Origin: Solanum dulcamara
Lineage: Eukaryota; Streptophyta; Magnoliopsida; Solanales; Solanaceae
Direction: 5' to 3'
Assembly (NCBI RefSeq): GCF_947179165.1
Contig: NC_077245.1
Location: 49,062,286 to 49,126,285 of the forward strand
DNA length: 64,000 nt
This document shows, piece by piece, positions 1 through 11,459 of the stretch. The first letter of the stretch is position 1, and the number at the start of each line of letters is the position of its first letter. Both the position numbers and the translations under genes were made by a program. Below the pieces are notes generated by a model, which was given only the letters and a program-made list of their open reading frames with translations, searched no databases and was not told the DNA's origin.

Positions 1-459
1 GTGACACGTGTCCAGCCCTTATTGGGCCACGTATCCATGCTGGCAATTTGGGGATGCCACGTGGCGGTGGGGTCCACCTCCCCCAAGCAGGTGGGTCACC
101 TATTTTCTTTAAGTGCTGCCACATGTCTTTTTTTCCCTTCCTCGTGGGTTCGTAATCTCATCTTATTTTAAGAGCCTATGTAATCTGTGCTATACAAGCT
201 TGGTACGTACTCAAATAGATCAAGTGTATAAGACATCTATATTAGTAGTTTACGTAGGTAAATCGAGTTCTACGACTCATTTCTTGGCCTCCAACTCTTT
301 TCGGACTCTCTTGACTCTATTTCTAACCTTCTCTAATACGGAGTATCACATTCTCCCCTTCTTGGAGTTGTTTTTGAGTGTCTGGATAGTGGGGATCTCC
401 TGGCCACTTTCAAGAAGACTAGGAACATGTTTCAAGGTTCAAAAGTGCGGGGTGTAACA
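1..459 (-). repeat. 3' LTR of element A, partial
   Basis: The sequence aligns with the right-hand end of the LTR at 4793-8016. It opens at a G-box palindrome (GACACGTGTC at 3-12) and ends GGGGTGTAACA at 459. This is the U3 side in the element's own direction. The rest lies left of the window. Confidence 0.85.
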
Positions 460-460
460 T

Positions 461-473
461 CCTTCCCCCCTTT
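461..473 (-). other. Polypurine tract of element A
   Basis: A pyrimidine run on the plus strand (CCTTCCCCCCTTT) directly follows the LTR end. Read on the minus strand it is a purine run ending one base from the 3' LTR, where plus-strand DNA synthesis is primed. The same tract occurs at 27003-27014 in element H. Confidence 0.75.
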
Positions 474-589
474 AGAACATTTTCCCCGAATGTTAAAATT
501 TTCCTTAGAACTTTCTACAGAGTATAGGGAGATTCCTTTCTATTATGATAACACCCACTTCCCTCTAAATATTTATTATACGAGTTCCT

Positions 590-915
590 GGGGTTGGGGA
601 TACCTGTAGATATTGGAAATAGGTATGAATTCTTATGTTCTATGTCCTCTTCAATTTCTTAGGTCATCCCCTTTTCTGGTTTTGGTCTTGCCACAGTATC
701 TTGATGAAAGGCACATCTTTAGTCTACGATCTTCTGGTTTGCCAATCTAAGATTATGATAGGTTGCTCCTCGCAGGATTCCATTTTCTGGACATCATATA
801 TGCAACATACTCTAGGTGGCTTATCAGCATCCTTATGAAGCATCTCTATGTGATGGTTTGGGCGTATAGTTCCCAAATAAGGTGGTAAGCTCAACTCACC
901 GGCCACCTTGCCCAT
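590..915 (-). pseudogene. Integrase C-terminus and chromodomain-like relic of element A
   Basis: The minus strand encodes the end of a Ty3/gypsy integrase. Around 724-915 one frame reads a proline-containing stretch, the MLHKDADKPPRV block, then LSYEEQP-like and ILD residues that start the chromodomain-like tail. The tail continues in other frames through an ILWQD-like strand and an EIEEDIEHKNSYLFPIS-like end, with a stop where a conserved tryptophan is expected. At least two frameshifts are needed. In living chromoviruses this tail guides integration to chromatin. Here it is only a relic, homologous to 27028-27420 in element H. Confidence 0.75.
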
Positions 916-1209
916 CTTACGAGAAAATTGATATAGTCTAATATATTTTGGGTTAAGTTTCCTTTTCTGGGTGACCCTATTATGAACATCTAATCATCAA
1001 TTTGAACTCTATATGTCGATGTCGATTATCTGTATATCATTTCTGCCAATTTTAGGCTTTTAGTCAATAGCTTTCTTAATCATATCGAGGACTTTTTAGC
1101 TTAGTCTTTGTAACATCGACCCATCTGATAGGGGACTTACACGTCTTGCTCTACTAGTCTTGTACAGGGCCATTGAGATACTGAAGTAGTAATTATTATT
1201 ATAGGCAAC

Positions 1210-1440
1210 TTGATAAGTGATGGATAATTATCCCAGCTACCTTTGAAGTTAACAACACCAGCTCATGACATATCTTCTAGCGTTTAAATAGTATGCTTTA
1301 GCCTGTTCATCAAGTTTGAGGGTAAAGTAGTATACGGAGACTTATGTGTCTTCGTAATTTCTTCGCGGACTGATTCTCGGTAGTTAACTATAACTTGGGC
1401 TCCTTCGTCTGGGATAATAGCTATGGGGACTCCGTAAAGT
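1210..1440 (-). pseudogene. Integrase catalytic-core relic of element A
   Basis: The minus-strand translation contains GVPIAIIPDEGAQV followed further on by a TLEDM segment and FKGSWDNYPSL. These match the order of conserved blocks in a Ty3/gypsy integrase core (GVP..IISDRG.QF, then QTDGQ.ERTIQ.LEDMLRA, then W...LPL). The aspartate of the second block is kept, but the HPQTDGQ block is badly altered and stops are present. The matching relic in element H is at 27780-28030. Confidence 0.6.
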
Positions 1441-1913
1441 CCTACCACTCTTTTACGCTATAATTTTACACCTTCTCGGCTGAGTAGGTAGCCTTTGATC
1501 GAAGGATCAGGGGCTAATATCATTAATCCATGGGTAACATTCCCTCCAGAGTCATCTGGCACTGGAGTGGGAAGTGAGACTTGTAGCCCTGATTATATTG
1601 TAGGATTTTTGACCTCGCATATTACTTCCTGTCTTCCATAAATTACATCAACTGGTACCCTTACCTTTTAGTTGGCTACCAAGTGGTGTCAAAATTCTCT
1701 CGCCCACTAGCCCATATAGACATTCTGTGGTTTGCCTCTCATTAACTGGTACTATGTTGAAGAGCTGTGGAATTCGAGTACGTCGTCAGTTAGCAATTAG
1801 CTAATCCTTCTTGTCTTTCTTAAATCCTTTTAACAATACCCTCAGCGTAATTTATAGTACTGTAGGAACATCATCTCATGTAGTTTCTCCGTTGCTAGTT
1901 CAGATTCTTTCAT

Positions 1914-2034
1914 CTCGCGCGACCACACCCGCACTATCGCACTAAATTCCACCAGAATTTAGAAATTAAGCATGCTTGGGCGAGAGAAATACTAGGATAG
2001 GTGACCTCCTTAGAAAGTCCTCATGTCGTGTTTC
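1914..2034 (+). pseudogene. 5S rRNA-like segment inside element A
   Basis: About 120 bases resemble plant 5S rRNA in sense orientation, antisense to the element. Recognisable parts include ATTAAGCATGCTTGGGCGAGAG (box A and intermediate element region; here split by the reader at 20 bases) followed by ACTAGGATAGGTGACCTCC and AAGTCCTCATG, which is the box C region and 3' arm. The copy is more diverged than the one at 28501-28620, particularly in its first 50 bases. It occupies the same place relative to the integrase relics and shares flanking sequence with that copy. Confidence 0.75.
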
Positions 2035-4275
2035 ATGGCAATCCTTGCAATAATATGCGGGGAACTCAACTTAGCCCAAAATTTATCTTAGCGTCGTCTC
2101 ACTCGTCTTTATGTGTTACCTTGCCCTTTTCTCTGTTATCTTGCAATCGGCATAGGGGTAGATTTTTAGTTCCCCTATGACCATGTCCCTTTTTGGTCTG
2201 TTTGGTTTAACTCTTCCTATTATATTCCCCCCTTTTTGTACGCACCCATTCATTGTTGGCTACTGAGTAGCGCTAAAGTTCATTCATATAGTGACCTTTA
2301 GAGCCACTTTGAGTTCCATCTATCCTTAGTTGGTATAGTCCCGAAGAAGTTTAGCATATGAACTCACCATCCTATAGTAACCAGCTAGTTCTGCCTGTCT
2401 TACTTAAACCCCGTTTACACTTTCCTTACCCCAGCTGGTAACACTTTATTATTGTTATCTCGTGTCTTCCTTTACCTTTACGAAACTGTGAGAAGGTGCT
2501 CAACTTAACCTGAGAAATATCCTAGTATCGTCTCGCTAGGTCTCACCTTGTCGAACTTCTTTCCTTTCCCTTATTCACTCTGTGTTCTTCTCATTTCCTA
2601 CCACAGGAGGCTTTTTATTCTTTTGTCCTTGGTTATACATCTATCATAACATCATTTGCGACTAATTCTATAGCTAACATTTTGACTTTTGGTCTAGCAT
2701 GTTGTCATTATCTTTTGTAGTTCCCCTTGAGTTATTCGATATCCTTTTATTGCTATATTATTTTGCTTTTATACGTACCCACCTTCTAGCATTATGTTAT
2801 TCCAGGTCTTGTTGGAAACTTCTTAATACTATCCTGCATAGCATGCTAACTTTTATCCAATTATTGATGATTTCTAGATCCTTCTAACCTTGTTCAACAA
2901 AGGATCTTATTAAATTTTAAGCATCCATCTTGAACATGTTGCCACATCAATCGCCTTTATCTTACCCTTTGAAGTTTTCTAACTTGCTTCCCCTCTTTAG
3001 AGGGTACTTATACCTTTATCCACTTATATCTTGCTCTATGTCCAGTCTCCTTCCCCAATGTACTTGGTACTGTATCAGGTCCCCATCTTTCTGCATTTTT
3101 TCTTGCTAACATTATTATCCAGGTACGAAATCTTAGCTAAATCATGAAATGACGAGAACCTTTTCATACATAGTGTGACACCTCATCTATTACTTTGTAC
3201 TTGAGTAATGAGACCCATGAGACTACTCTTCTGATCCACATTCTACTTATCTTCATAAAAAATTAATTAGTACTTGTAGTCGTTCCAATTTCAATTAGGC
3301 AGTACTAGTATTCCGATGATAACTATTCTAGGTTTTCTTGAAGTAGTGGCTTTGTCCCCACCCTATATCCTTGGTTCCTTGAGATGAATGGAAGCTGCGC
3401 CTTTTATTCCTTGTGGTGAATATAGGTTACACCAATTATTCCTTAAGTTTGCCATCCTCGTCCCTTAAGGGTTCTACTATTTTCAGGGCGACGTGGTGTA
3501 CCCGCGTCATTCCTTTATATCTTAAGCTCCATACTCTTATTGCGTACTCAACGCAGGCTTTTAACTTAGTCAACGTATACTAAGTGCGCCTTACTAGTGA
3601 TCCTACTTTATCCTTGTATAATTGGATCACATCGTTCAATTCATACTTACATATCCCCTATTTAGTTCATACTCATATTTAATTCCTGACAATCTCTTTA
3701 AGGTGCTTCTGTCCGAAGCTCTTTTCCCAATTAGTCGGTGGAGGACTATCAACTTTTATCGTAAACCATTTTCCAACCATTGTTGGAAGAAACTAGAATC
3801 TCTTAAACATCACAGTACTTTTGTTAATACTTGACCTACCTGGTCTCATTCCGAGTTTATCCTCGAGTTATGAACAACTTATCTATTTACAATTAGGAGT
3901 TGGGGTCTTGGTACTTTTCAAGAAAAGTGAACTCAATTGCTGGACATTTTACCCTTTACCTAGTGTTTTTCTTTCCTTTCCTACAACACAAATACGGCTT
4001 GAGATACCATGATCTGAACTATCTTGCTCAGATAGGCTTTTGTTTCTCTGAAATAAAACTCTCCCAGTAGGAATGGTGCCCCTTATTGATGACATGAAGA
4101 GTACCACCTACAGCTTTAATTAAACATAGGGGTACTTGGTATCCACTTCCAGGACATTTTAATAAGCTATGTTTCATTCCTTTTTCTTGTCCTAGAAAAA
4201 TTTTGGCAGAGTTTCCTCTATATTTCTTACTTATCCCAAACCTGCACGCAGAAAATACCAACATGCCTCACAGGG

Positions 4276-4331
<56 letters not shown>

Positions 4332-4776
4332 TATTATATCACAGCCACACAGGGCTTTCAATATTATCTCATATCGTAGCCATACAGGGCTTTCAACATT
4401 AACAATAGTATGAAAGTAACGGACTTACCTCGTATGTCCAACTTTAAACTGCATCTGTTGCACTTTCTGTCTGCTTTCCTTTTAGGTTTCAACTTTACAT
4501 TTAAATCACATGTTAATACCTTACCAACAGATATCTTTTGGGCCTTTAGTTTACTTACCTGCGTGCTTCATAACTTTCCATGTCGTCACTTACTTCCTTC
4601 TGTTGATGTCGTCCTTCTATTAAGATCCAGGTTAGTATAAGGAATTTTCCTATGACTCGGATCTATAGCACGATCTCAGATATAAAAGATAGCCTCCTGT
4701 TTATAGATGTGGCACGCAACACATCAATACAGAAGATTCTACTAGACACGGTCTGCAGACAATCCAAGGACGAACT
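2035..4776 (-). other. Internal leader region of element A without readable genes
   Basis: These 2.7 kb lie between the primer binding site and the 5S-like segment, where gag, protease and reverse transcriptase would be expected. I recognise no retroviral motif in any frame. The plus strand is pyrimidine-rich (many CTT, TCC and TTC runs), and the region is homologous to 28621-31280 in element H. Near its right end it contains a 5'-splice-site-like sequence (minus strand, about 4424) and a purine box (about 4198-4225) like those repeated in the LTRs. It may be the non-coding body of a non-autonomous derivative. Confidence 0.6.
4281..4328. repeat. (AT)n microsatellite
   Basis: A perfect AT dinucleotide run of about 48 bases lies in the leader of element A. 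Element H has a much shorter run at the equivalent place (about 30832-30841), so the array has expanded in A. Confidence 0.95.
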
Positions 4777-4788
4777 ACTCTGATACCA
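4777..4788 (-). other. Primer binding site of element A (initiator tRNA-Met)
   Basis: The minus strand reads TGGTATCAGAGT, matching the plant initiator tRNA-Met primer site TGGTATCAGAGC at 11 of 12 positions. It lies four bases from the end of the 5' LTR and fixes the element's orientation as minus. Confidence 0.85.
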
Positions 4789-4792
4789 CTTC

Positions 4793-7700
4793 TGTCACGA
4801 CCCAACCCTATAGGCTGCGACTGGGGTCCGACCTGAACCCCCCATATACATATCTATCAGCCGTGGGCATATCGAGTTATAAAAATATAATGCATATAAA
4901 TCAAGTGTAGTTAAACCAGACTACAATGACACGATACGTACATGAGAACCCCCATGGGTCATAACATTTCGTATATCTATAGCCTCTTTCATTCGTATCA
5001 TAATATGAAAGGGCATGCTAGCCGACAAGGCTGCCATAACATAATAACATATATCATACATCATGTAGACCCAACTGAATCAAACTGACATACACAACCC
5101 ACATATACATGTCTCAGACCTCTAAAAATATTAACAACAACATATGGCGGGACAGGGCCCCCGCCGTACCCCTAAATAGACAAAACAATTCTATACATTA
5201 ATGGTCAGTATCAAAACTAGGCTTTGATATAATGAAGCCTCCTCCAGCTAAGCTGAACAGTATCCTAAGCTGAGTGACTCCTAAAACTTGTACCTGTACC
5301 TGCGGGCATGAAACACAGCCCTTCAAAGAAAGGGGGTTAGTACGATATATGTACTGAGTATGTAAAACATAACATAATACAACTAGAAGCATATCTGAGA
5401 TAGAGGAACAGGGGATAAGATATCAAATCAGAAACCTGTACCTGTACTTTGTGAATTACAAAAATATGCATGTTCGAATCATATCATATAGACGGCCCTT
5501 TTGGGGGTCCGGTGAATCACCTCTGTAAAACCATCATGGCCCCATTGCCATCACCAGCTTATTACAACACATCATCATATATATATACATACGTATCCCG
5601 ACCCTCTAGTGAGGGGCTCAGTGGACAATGCAGTGAATTATGCACGATTACTATTCCCGGTCCGAGACTGGGTGAAAGAAGTGCTACAGTATATACGAGT
5701 AGAGTAGTGAGTAACTATATGCAATTTAAATCATTATTAGAGACTTGACAAAATAAGACAGTTAAGCTTTTGTTTGAGGACCCAAGTAATGGTGTAGTCA
5801 TCTCGAGTGTCCTGTAAATGCCATTATGGGCTGCCTCAAAAGTAATCTCGGGGACCCTAGACATGTATCAACATAGGGCCAAATCATTTATGGAATCAAA
5901 ACACTTTGTCTCGTATAGTCTTTAAGACTTGGGGCCTGTACATTTGGTACCTCTTTAACATATAGAAGTTTCCAGGGAAATAGTTCACTACTATCAGAGT
6001 TCGATATTCAAAAGTAAATAGAAGATGTTAAGAATGGAGTTACTCCGGAGCTCACATCATATTTAACTTACCACTAAGACATGCCAGAAAAGAAAGAGGG
6101 TAAACTCTATATAGTCCGTACTTTCCTTCAGGTGGTCATTACGTACACATCTCGTACCCGGCCCATCCTGGGGCTCGGTTAATAACTATGGCATCATAAT
6201 ATCATTTTCATACCAAGTACATATCAATATAAAGGAAAGATAGTTTCCCATACACTACTCTTTAGCACGTAGAAGAAGCCTTAACAGGCAATGCTTAATT
6301 CTTGTAGGGGTGTGAACACCTAACTGGAGTTAGGGATTATGAGGCGAACATGGAGTTCTAGGAATGGAATTATCCCCACATTCCACATACAATTCACTTA
6401 AGACTAAGACTTGCCAAAAGGAAAGAAAGATAGTTGTACGTACTTATACAAACACATGCCAAGAGAAAGCTTTACATACCTTTTATGAGTTACTCTTTAT
6501 CTCGTTCGCCTCGTCGTCCTTTGGACCTATTCAACATGGAAGTAATGCGAACATCAACTACTCTGGACTTTCAAGCATCTTCAGTTGCACCTTAGTATTC
6601 ATAGAATCTATTTCCTTGTTCATTCTTCGACTAGTCCTTTAATTTGTTAAGGCGTTAACGAAAATTGGGCAGCACCTCCCCTATAACGTGCCCTATCCAA
6701 ATTTCCAATCACACCCCTAATAACTATATCCAACCAACAACAACAAACTGCAACATATATACAAGAAATTCACACCAACATTACACAATACAAACCCCAA
6801 ACAACTCACTCAAAACTATCAAAATGTGAATTCTGGACAGCTTACTGTCTTGCATTGTCGCTTCGTTTCGAAGGGGTAATTGAGAGAAACAGGATTTATG
6901 TCCTCAAAGAAAGTTATATACATGTTTATTAGGGTCTAATACAATTTCTAATCACCCCTACATAAATTTCGTACAAACATATATGCCCAAAATACCAACA
7001 ACAGTCCGTGTAAGATATCCAAAACCAAAACCTGGGCAGTATTTCCTCTATACTTCATCACCCTTTTTCGAGAAGATAAAAGCAAATATGGATTTTAAAG
7101 GCTAAACGAATGTTATATACCTATGAAATAAATTTCTAAAACATATTGAATCACTCGAAACTAAGCTGTACACAAGAAGTTATACCAATATTACTAACAA
7201 CGGTCCCTTCCAAAAACGGGTTTGTTAACTAGTTCTTAATATTTTCTGTCTTTATTGTGTCAACTTCCTTTTAAGTTCCAATCTGAAGAATTAATTCCGT
7301 AGACATCGTAAGATACATATATACATCTCCATGTGGTTGAGGAACACCGTAGATAATTAATTCACGGAGGAAAATTGGAAAACTCACCTTGAACTTTTCA
7401 AACCATGGCTGCCTCTTTCTCTCACGTTTTCTCTCTTATTCTTGGCTGAGTTTTGGATGAATAATGAAGTACTTAGTCACATATTACAATATATAGGGTG
7501 TCTTTGGAGGTGACACGTGTCGTCCCCATAGGGTGACATGTGTCCAGCCCCTATTGGGCCACGTATCCATGCTGGCAATCGAGGGCTGCCATGTGGCGGT
7601 GGGGTCCACCTCCCCCAAGAAGGTGGGTCACTTCTTTGCTTGAGGTGTTGTCATGTGTCACTCCCTAATTGGCTGCCACATGTCTTTTTTTCCCTTCCTC

Positions 7701-8016
7701 GGAGGTTCGTAATCTCGTCTTATTTTAAGAGCCTATGTAATCCATGCTATGCAAGCTTGGTACGTACTCAAATAGCTCAAGTGTATAAGACTTCTAAATT
7801 AGTAGCTTACATAGGTAAATCGAGTCCTACGACTTATTTCTTGGCCTCCAACTCTTTTCGGACTCTCCTGATTCTATTTCCAACCGTCTCTACTACGGAG
7901 TATCACATTCTCCCCTCCTTGGAGTCGTTTGCTAGTGTATGGACAGTGGGGATCTCCTGGCCACTTTCAAGAAGACTAGGAACACGTTTCAACGTTCAAA
8001 AGTGCGGGGTGTAACA
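4793..8016 (-). repeat. 5' LTR of element A (long-LTR family, 3.2 kb)
   Basis: The LTR runs from TGTCACGACCC at 4793 to TGTAACA at 8016 on the plus strand. In its own direction it starts at 8016, with a short U3 region holding G-box-like sites and a TATA stretch near 7490-7544, then a very long transcribed part. Splice-donor-like sites lie at 7382-7390 (minus-strand AAGGTGAGT, just after a GCCATGG context) and 6473-6483 (AAAGGTATGT). Purine boxes lie at 6661-6686 and 7031-7055. Confidence 0.85.
7488..7544 (-). promoter_or_regulatory. Putative LTR promoter of element A: two G-box-like sites plus TATA
   Basis: Reading the minus strand, a GACACATGTC site (7535-7544) and a perfect G-box palindrome GACACGTGTC (7512-7521) are followed within about 20 bases by the TATA-like CTATATATTG (about 7488-7496). 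Spacing between the two palindromes is 23 bp. The same arrangement recurs in every LTR of this family in the window. CACGTG cores are known binding sites of plant bZIP and bHLH factors; activity here is inferred only. Confidence 0.5.
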
Positions 8017-9453
8017 TTATTCTTCCTCTCTTTTGGCATGACTTAGATGTAAATATTATGTATATGAAGTTTGAATTTATTCCACTCTTAAAACTCTGAG
8101 TGTGAGTTAAGGCTCTTGTTCACTTCTTACTGATTAGAACTCCTATAACAAGTTGAGTCATTACTTTTCAAAGTCTTCCATGTGATAGGAAATGGTACAT
8201 GTAAAGCTTGTCTTTTCCTAATTCTAAAAAGACTGGACGATAGGTACTATAGAACATAGATTTGGAGATAACTCTATTTATAGATTTTGGACGTAACTCA
8301 TAACTTGTACCCACTTCTGAATGATAAGGACCTTGAAGTAGTTAAACTACGACCTTTGAGCCTACTATAGGTTAAATAGTATTAGGATGTGTAAGGTCCT
8401 ATACCTAGGGTCTCTTGAACATGCTTTATGGTGATATTTGAGGGATGTTTGATATGTTATAGAGTTTTACGTGCACGTATATGCATTATTATATATGGAT
8501 CAAGCCGAACGTACCTCGGCATAACTTGCTATGTAAGGATCGGGCCATACGTTCCTCGACATTGTTATATAGTATACAGATTGGGCTGTCGTACCTCGGC
8601 ATTACCATATGATATACGGATCGGACCGTCGTTTCTCAAAATTACTACACGATATATGGATCGGGTCGTCATTCCTCGGCATGTGCTTGCTATATATATG
8701 GATTGGACTGTATGTTCCACAGTGCTAATAATATGCATATGCCTATCATCATAAATGATGTATTTGTAATATCGAGTTCCCGAGTGGGCTAGATACGGTA
8801 CATGATAAAGGTGTACATGACTGTATTTTGTGAGGTGCAGGTACAGTACCCTATTAAATGCTATACTTGATTTCCTGCATCCTTATGTTAGTTGTGTCCT
8901 CTTTATGATGTTTTATACTTTACATACTCAATATATATTATCGTACTGACCCCCTCTTTTCGGGGGGAGGGGGGCTGCATTTCATGCCCGCAGGTACAGA
9001 TACAGGTTTTGGGAGTCCACCAACTAAGGATTCCACTCAGCAAGTTTAGAAGAAGCTCCATTAATTCGGAGCCAAGTTTTGGTACCAAACCTCTAATGTA
9101 TATATTTGGTTACTCAGGGGTACAGCGGGGGCCCTGTCCTGCCATATGTTGTCATTCCTATTCTTAGAGGTCTGTAGACATATGTGTGTGGGTTGTTTAT
9201 AAGTTTATTTTGGTTATGCCTATGTAATATATTATAAAAGCTATTATGTTATGGCAGCCTTGTTGGCTTGCATGCCCTTTCATAATATAATACGAATGAA
9301 GGAGGCTATATGTACATGAAAAATTTCTAACCCATTGAGGTTTTTATGAGTAGTATCACATTGTACATAGTCCAATTTGACTATAGTTGACAAATAGGTA
9401 CACGGGGGTCTAGATCAGAACCTAGTTGCGGCCTATGGGTTTGGGTCGTGACA
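8017..9453 (+). repeat. LTR B: long-LTR family, plus orientation, first part missing
   Basis: This segment is the reverse complement of the U5-side half of the other long LTRs. For example, the start of B matches the reverse complement of roughly 58600-58840 in the solo LTR at 57406-60765. It ends GGGTCGTGACA at 9453. The missing first part is probably left of the window, because element A abuts B exactly at 8017. The flank AACAA (9454-9458) is the likely but unverifiable duplication. Confidence 0.75.
8497..8720 (+). repeat. Tandem repeat, about 40 bp x 6, inside LTR B
   Basis: Copies of a GGATCGGGCCGTCGTTCCTCGG-like unit begin near 8497, 8537, 8578, 8618, 8658 and 8700 and are separated by AT-rich spacers such as ATATACGGATC. 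The same array is found in the opposite direction at 58138-58361. The conserved core is CpG-containing and GC-rich against an AT-rich background. Confidence 0.8.
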
Positions 9454-10101
9454 AACAATTCGGAGGATTACCTCAAAGCCATGGCTGTCATAGCTCCTTT
9501 CTCTCCTTCTCAATGTTTCTCATCTTTTTTCTAAGTGTAAAAAGGATGGAAAATGAAGGCTTAGTCATAAGACTAAGTATATATAGCCTTCCTTAGGGTG
9601 TGACATGTGGCATCCCCTAGGGGTGACATGTGGCAGCCCTCTAAGGCGCCACCTCATCCATGCTTCCAATCCATGACTACCACGTGGAAACGTTGGGTCC
9701 ACCCCAAGTAGGTGAGTCACCTACTTGGTCCAAGTAGGTGCTTCACCTACTTGTTACCTACTTGTTACCTGCTTGCTTTATATTTGTGGGTTTGTAATCT
9801 CGTCTTACTTTAAGAGACTATGTATTCCTTTCTACTTAAGCTCAACGTGTACTCAAGTAGCTTAATTACATAGGACATCCAAGTTGGTAGCTTACGCAAG
9901 TAGATCGATTCCTACGACCCATTACTTGGCCTCTATTTTCTTTTGGATTCTTATAACCCTATTTTCAATCTTCCTTATTATGGGGTATCTCATTCTTCTT
10001 TCCTTAGAGTTATTTGGTATGTGGTGGATAATCTAGATCACATGGCACTTTTCAAGAGACTTAAGATAGTGTCCCAACGTACGAAAGTATGGGGCATAAC
10101 A
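9454..10101 (-). repeat. LTR C: U3-side part of a long-family LTR
   Basis: The sequence carries the family's TATA and paired G-box-like block (9578-9635), the AGCCATGG start context and a splice-donor-like site (minus strand GAGGTAAT at about 9468), and ends in GGGGCATAACA at 10101. Its U5 side is missing because LTR B abuts it at 9454. The simplest reading is that B inserted into C and that C had inserted into the gag of element D. Confidence 0.7.
9578..9635 (-). promoter_or_regulatory. Putative LTR promoter of LTR C
   Basis: On the minus strand two GCCACATGTC sites (9626-9635 and 9603-9612, 23 bp apart) precede the TATA-like CTATATATACT (9578-9588). Here the G-box core is CATGTG rather than CACGTG, consistent with decay or subfamily variation. 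Confidence 0.4.
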
Positions 10102-10119
10102 CATAGTGAAAGACCCGTA

Positions 10120-11240
10120 ACATACCGATAAAAACATCGGGAGTCTCCTCCACCCTTGCCTACCATAAAGAGCATAAAACCGATTGTTGCATTGACCACC
10201 TTTTGGTTACACTTGAGCACCATGTTGCACTTGTTATTGAGGACAACCATCTTTAACTTTACATTCCTGAGCATGATAACCCGACTTTCCACATCGATAG
10301 CACACATTCAAACCCACTAGACACTCACCTTTGTGATTCTTTCCACACTTCTTGCATGCGGGGGTAACTTAGACAATTGAAATACCTCCTTGAGGCCTAG
10401 GGTTGGGCACCCTATCCTTATAAATCCTGGAGTAGTGGCATTTGAAGATCCTTGTAAGGAATACTTTTGGCAAAAATTTGGACACTTACCACTTTCGTAC
10501 CTAGCATGAGAGGAATCACCACTATCATTCCTTTCCCTCTTAGACTCCATTATTTTCTCTCTCTGTTTTCTCTGCATAGTTCATGAGTCTAAAGAGGTCC
10601 ATTTTCTAGATCAACATGGCCATCTTACACTCCTTAGAAGCCATTTTGACATACCTGACACAAACTTGCTCATGCGGGCTCTCGAGTCGGCAACCATGAG
10701 TGGAGCATATTTTGACAATTGGGTAAACTTGAGGACATACTCCCTCACACTCATACCACCTTGCTTAAGGTTGATAAACTCTTGTACCTTAGATTCCCTC
10801 AACTCTAATGGTAAAAAGCAATCAAGAAACAATCGTTTGAACTCCTCCCAAGTCACGTGATCCACCTCTCTAGGTCTCTTACTATTCCATTGAACATACT
10901 AAATACGAGAAACACCCTTTAATTGATAAGTAGCCAACTTCATCCTCTCAACCAGGCTCGCCCCCATAATTTCTATGATCTTGTGAATTCTATCAAAAAA
11001 GCTCTTGTGGATCCTCTTCCACCTTAGAACCCTAAAACTTCATAGGATTCATCCTAATAAAGCCACAAACTCTTGTTGCCACCGTATCCACAATTGGGTT
11101 CATGGGAGCAACCACCTCAGGATTAATTTATCAAGTACTTAAAAGGCCACCCAGAACTCGACATTAGAGGATTGATCATTCAGATCTTATTGCTCCTCTT
11201 CAACCACATTCCTTCGAGAGGGGTATCTTCGTGGAGGCAT
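10120..11240 (-). pseudogene. gag of element D, decayed
   Basis: The Gag protein would form the particle that packages element RNA. Translation begins MPPRRYPSRR at 11240, a typical start for this group, about 200 bases downstream of the primer site. The retrotransposon gag domain is clear at 10611-10865: VTWEEFKRLFLDCFLPLELR, then the LKQGGMSVREYVLKFTQLSKYAP block. The C-terminal zinc-knuckle area (10120-10577) is split over frames and its cysteines are scattered. Several in-frame stops precede the gag domain, so no product is expected. Confidence 0.85.
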
Positions 11241-11438
11241 TTTCTGAAAATCGCAAAGAACAGGTGTTAGAGGGAAAGACTTAAAGTACCACTCTACCAC
11301 ACAACATATATTATGGAAGAAGTAAGATTTTCCTAAGATGCTTCATAGCCTCCTATTCATGAATGTGGCGCACCTCACACATATCAAGAAGACTCTAATT
11401 TAATATGACATGCAAGACAACCTAGGATATTCCTAATC

Positions 11439-11456
11439 CTTGTGCTCTGAAACCAA
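11439..11456 (-). other. Primer binding site of element D
   Basis: The minus strand reads TTGGTTTCAGAGCACAAG, one change from the initiator tRNA-Met type site TTGGTATCAGAGCACAAG. It lies just downstream of the LTR end and matches the intact site of element K at 40049. Confidence 0.8.
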
Positions 11457-11459
11457 ATT

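Larger units (their letters stand above)
1..8016 (-). mobile_element. Long-LTR Ty3/gypsy element A, cut by the left edge of the window
   Basis: This is a minus-strand LTR retrotransposon made of a partial 3' LTR (1-459), a polypurine tract (461-473), a decayed internal region (460-4792), a primer binding site (4777-4788) and a complete 5' LTR (4793-8016). The LTR ends are TGTCACGACCC and TGTAACA on the plus strand. Relics of a Ty3/gypsy integrase core and chromodomain lie next to the 3' LTR, but no gag, protease or reverse transcriptase can be read. The LTR is almost as long as the internal region. The sequence right of the 5' LTR (8017 onward) is an LTR of the same family in the opposite direction, so A seems to have inserted into it. 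The left duplication is outside the window and cannot be compared. Confidence 0.85.

Noticed and set aside
7538..8014. A 158-codon plus-strand open frame with homologous shorter frames at 113-457, 47788-48045 and 60483-60818
   Set aside because: It is antisense to the LTR U3 region, has no recognisable domain, changes length freely between copies and tracks nucleotide identity of the LTR. It is a shadow of repeat sequence, not a gene.
8497..8720. Regularly spaced repeats resembling a CRISPR array
   Set aside because: The unit repeats along its whole 40-bp length with gradual decay, the spacers are not unique, and the same array is conserved in another LTR. It is an LTR minisatellite in a plant genome.
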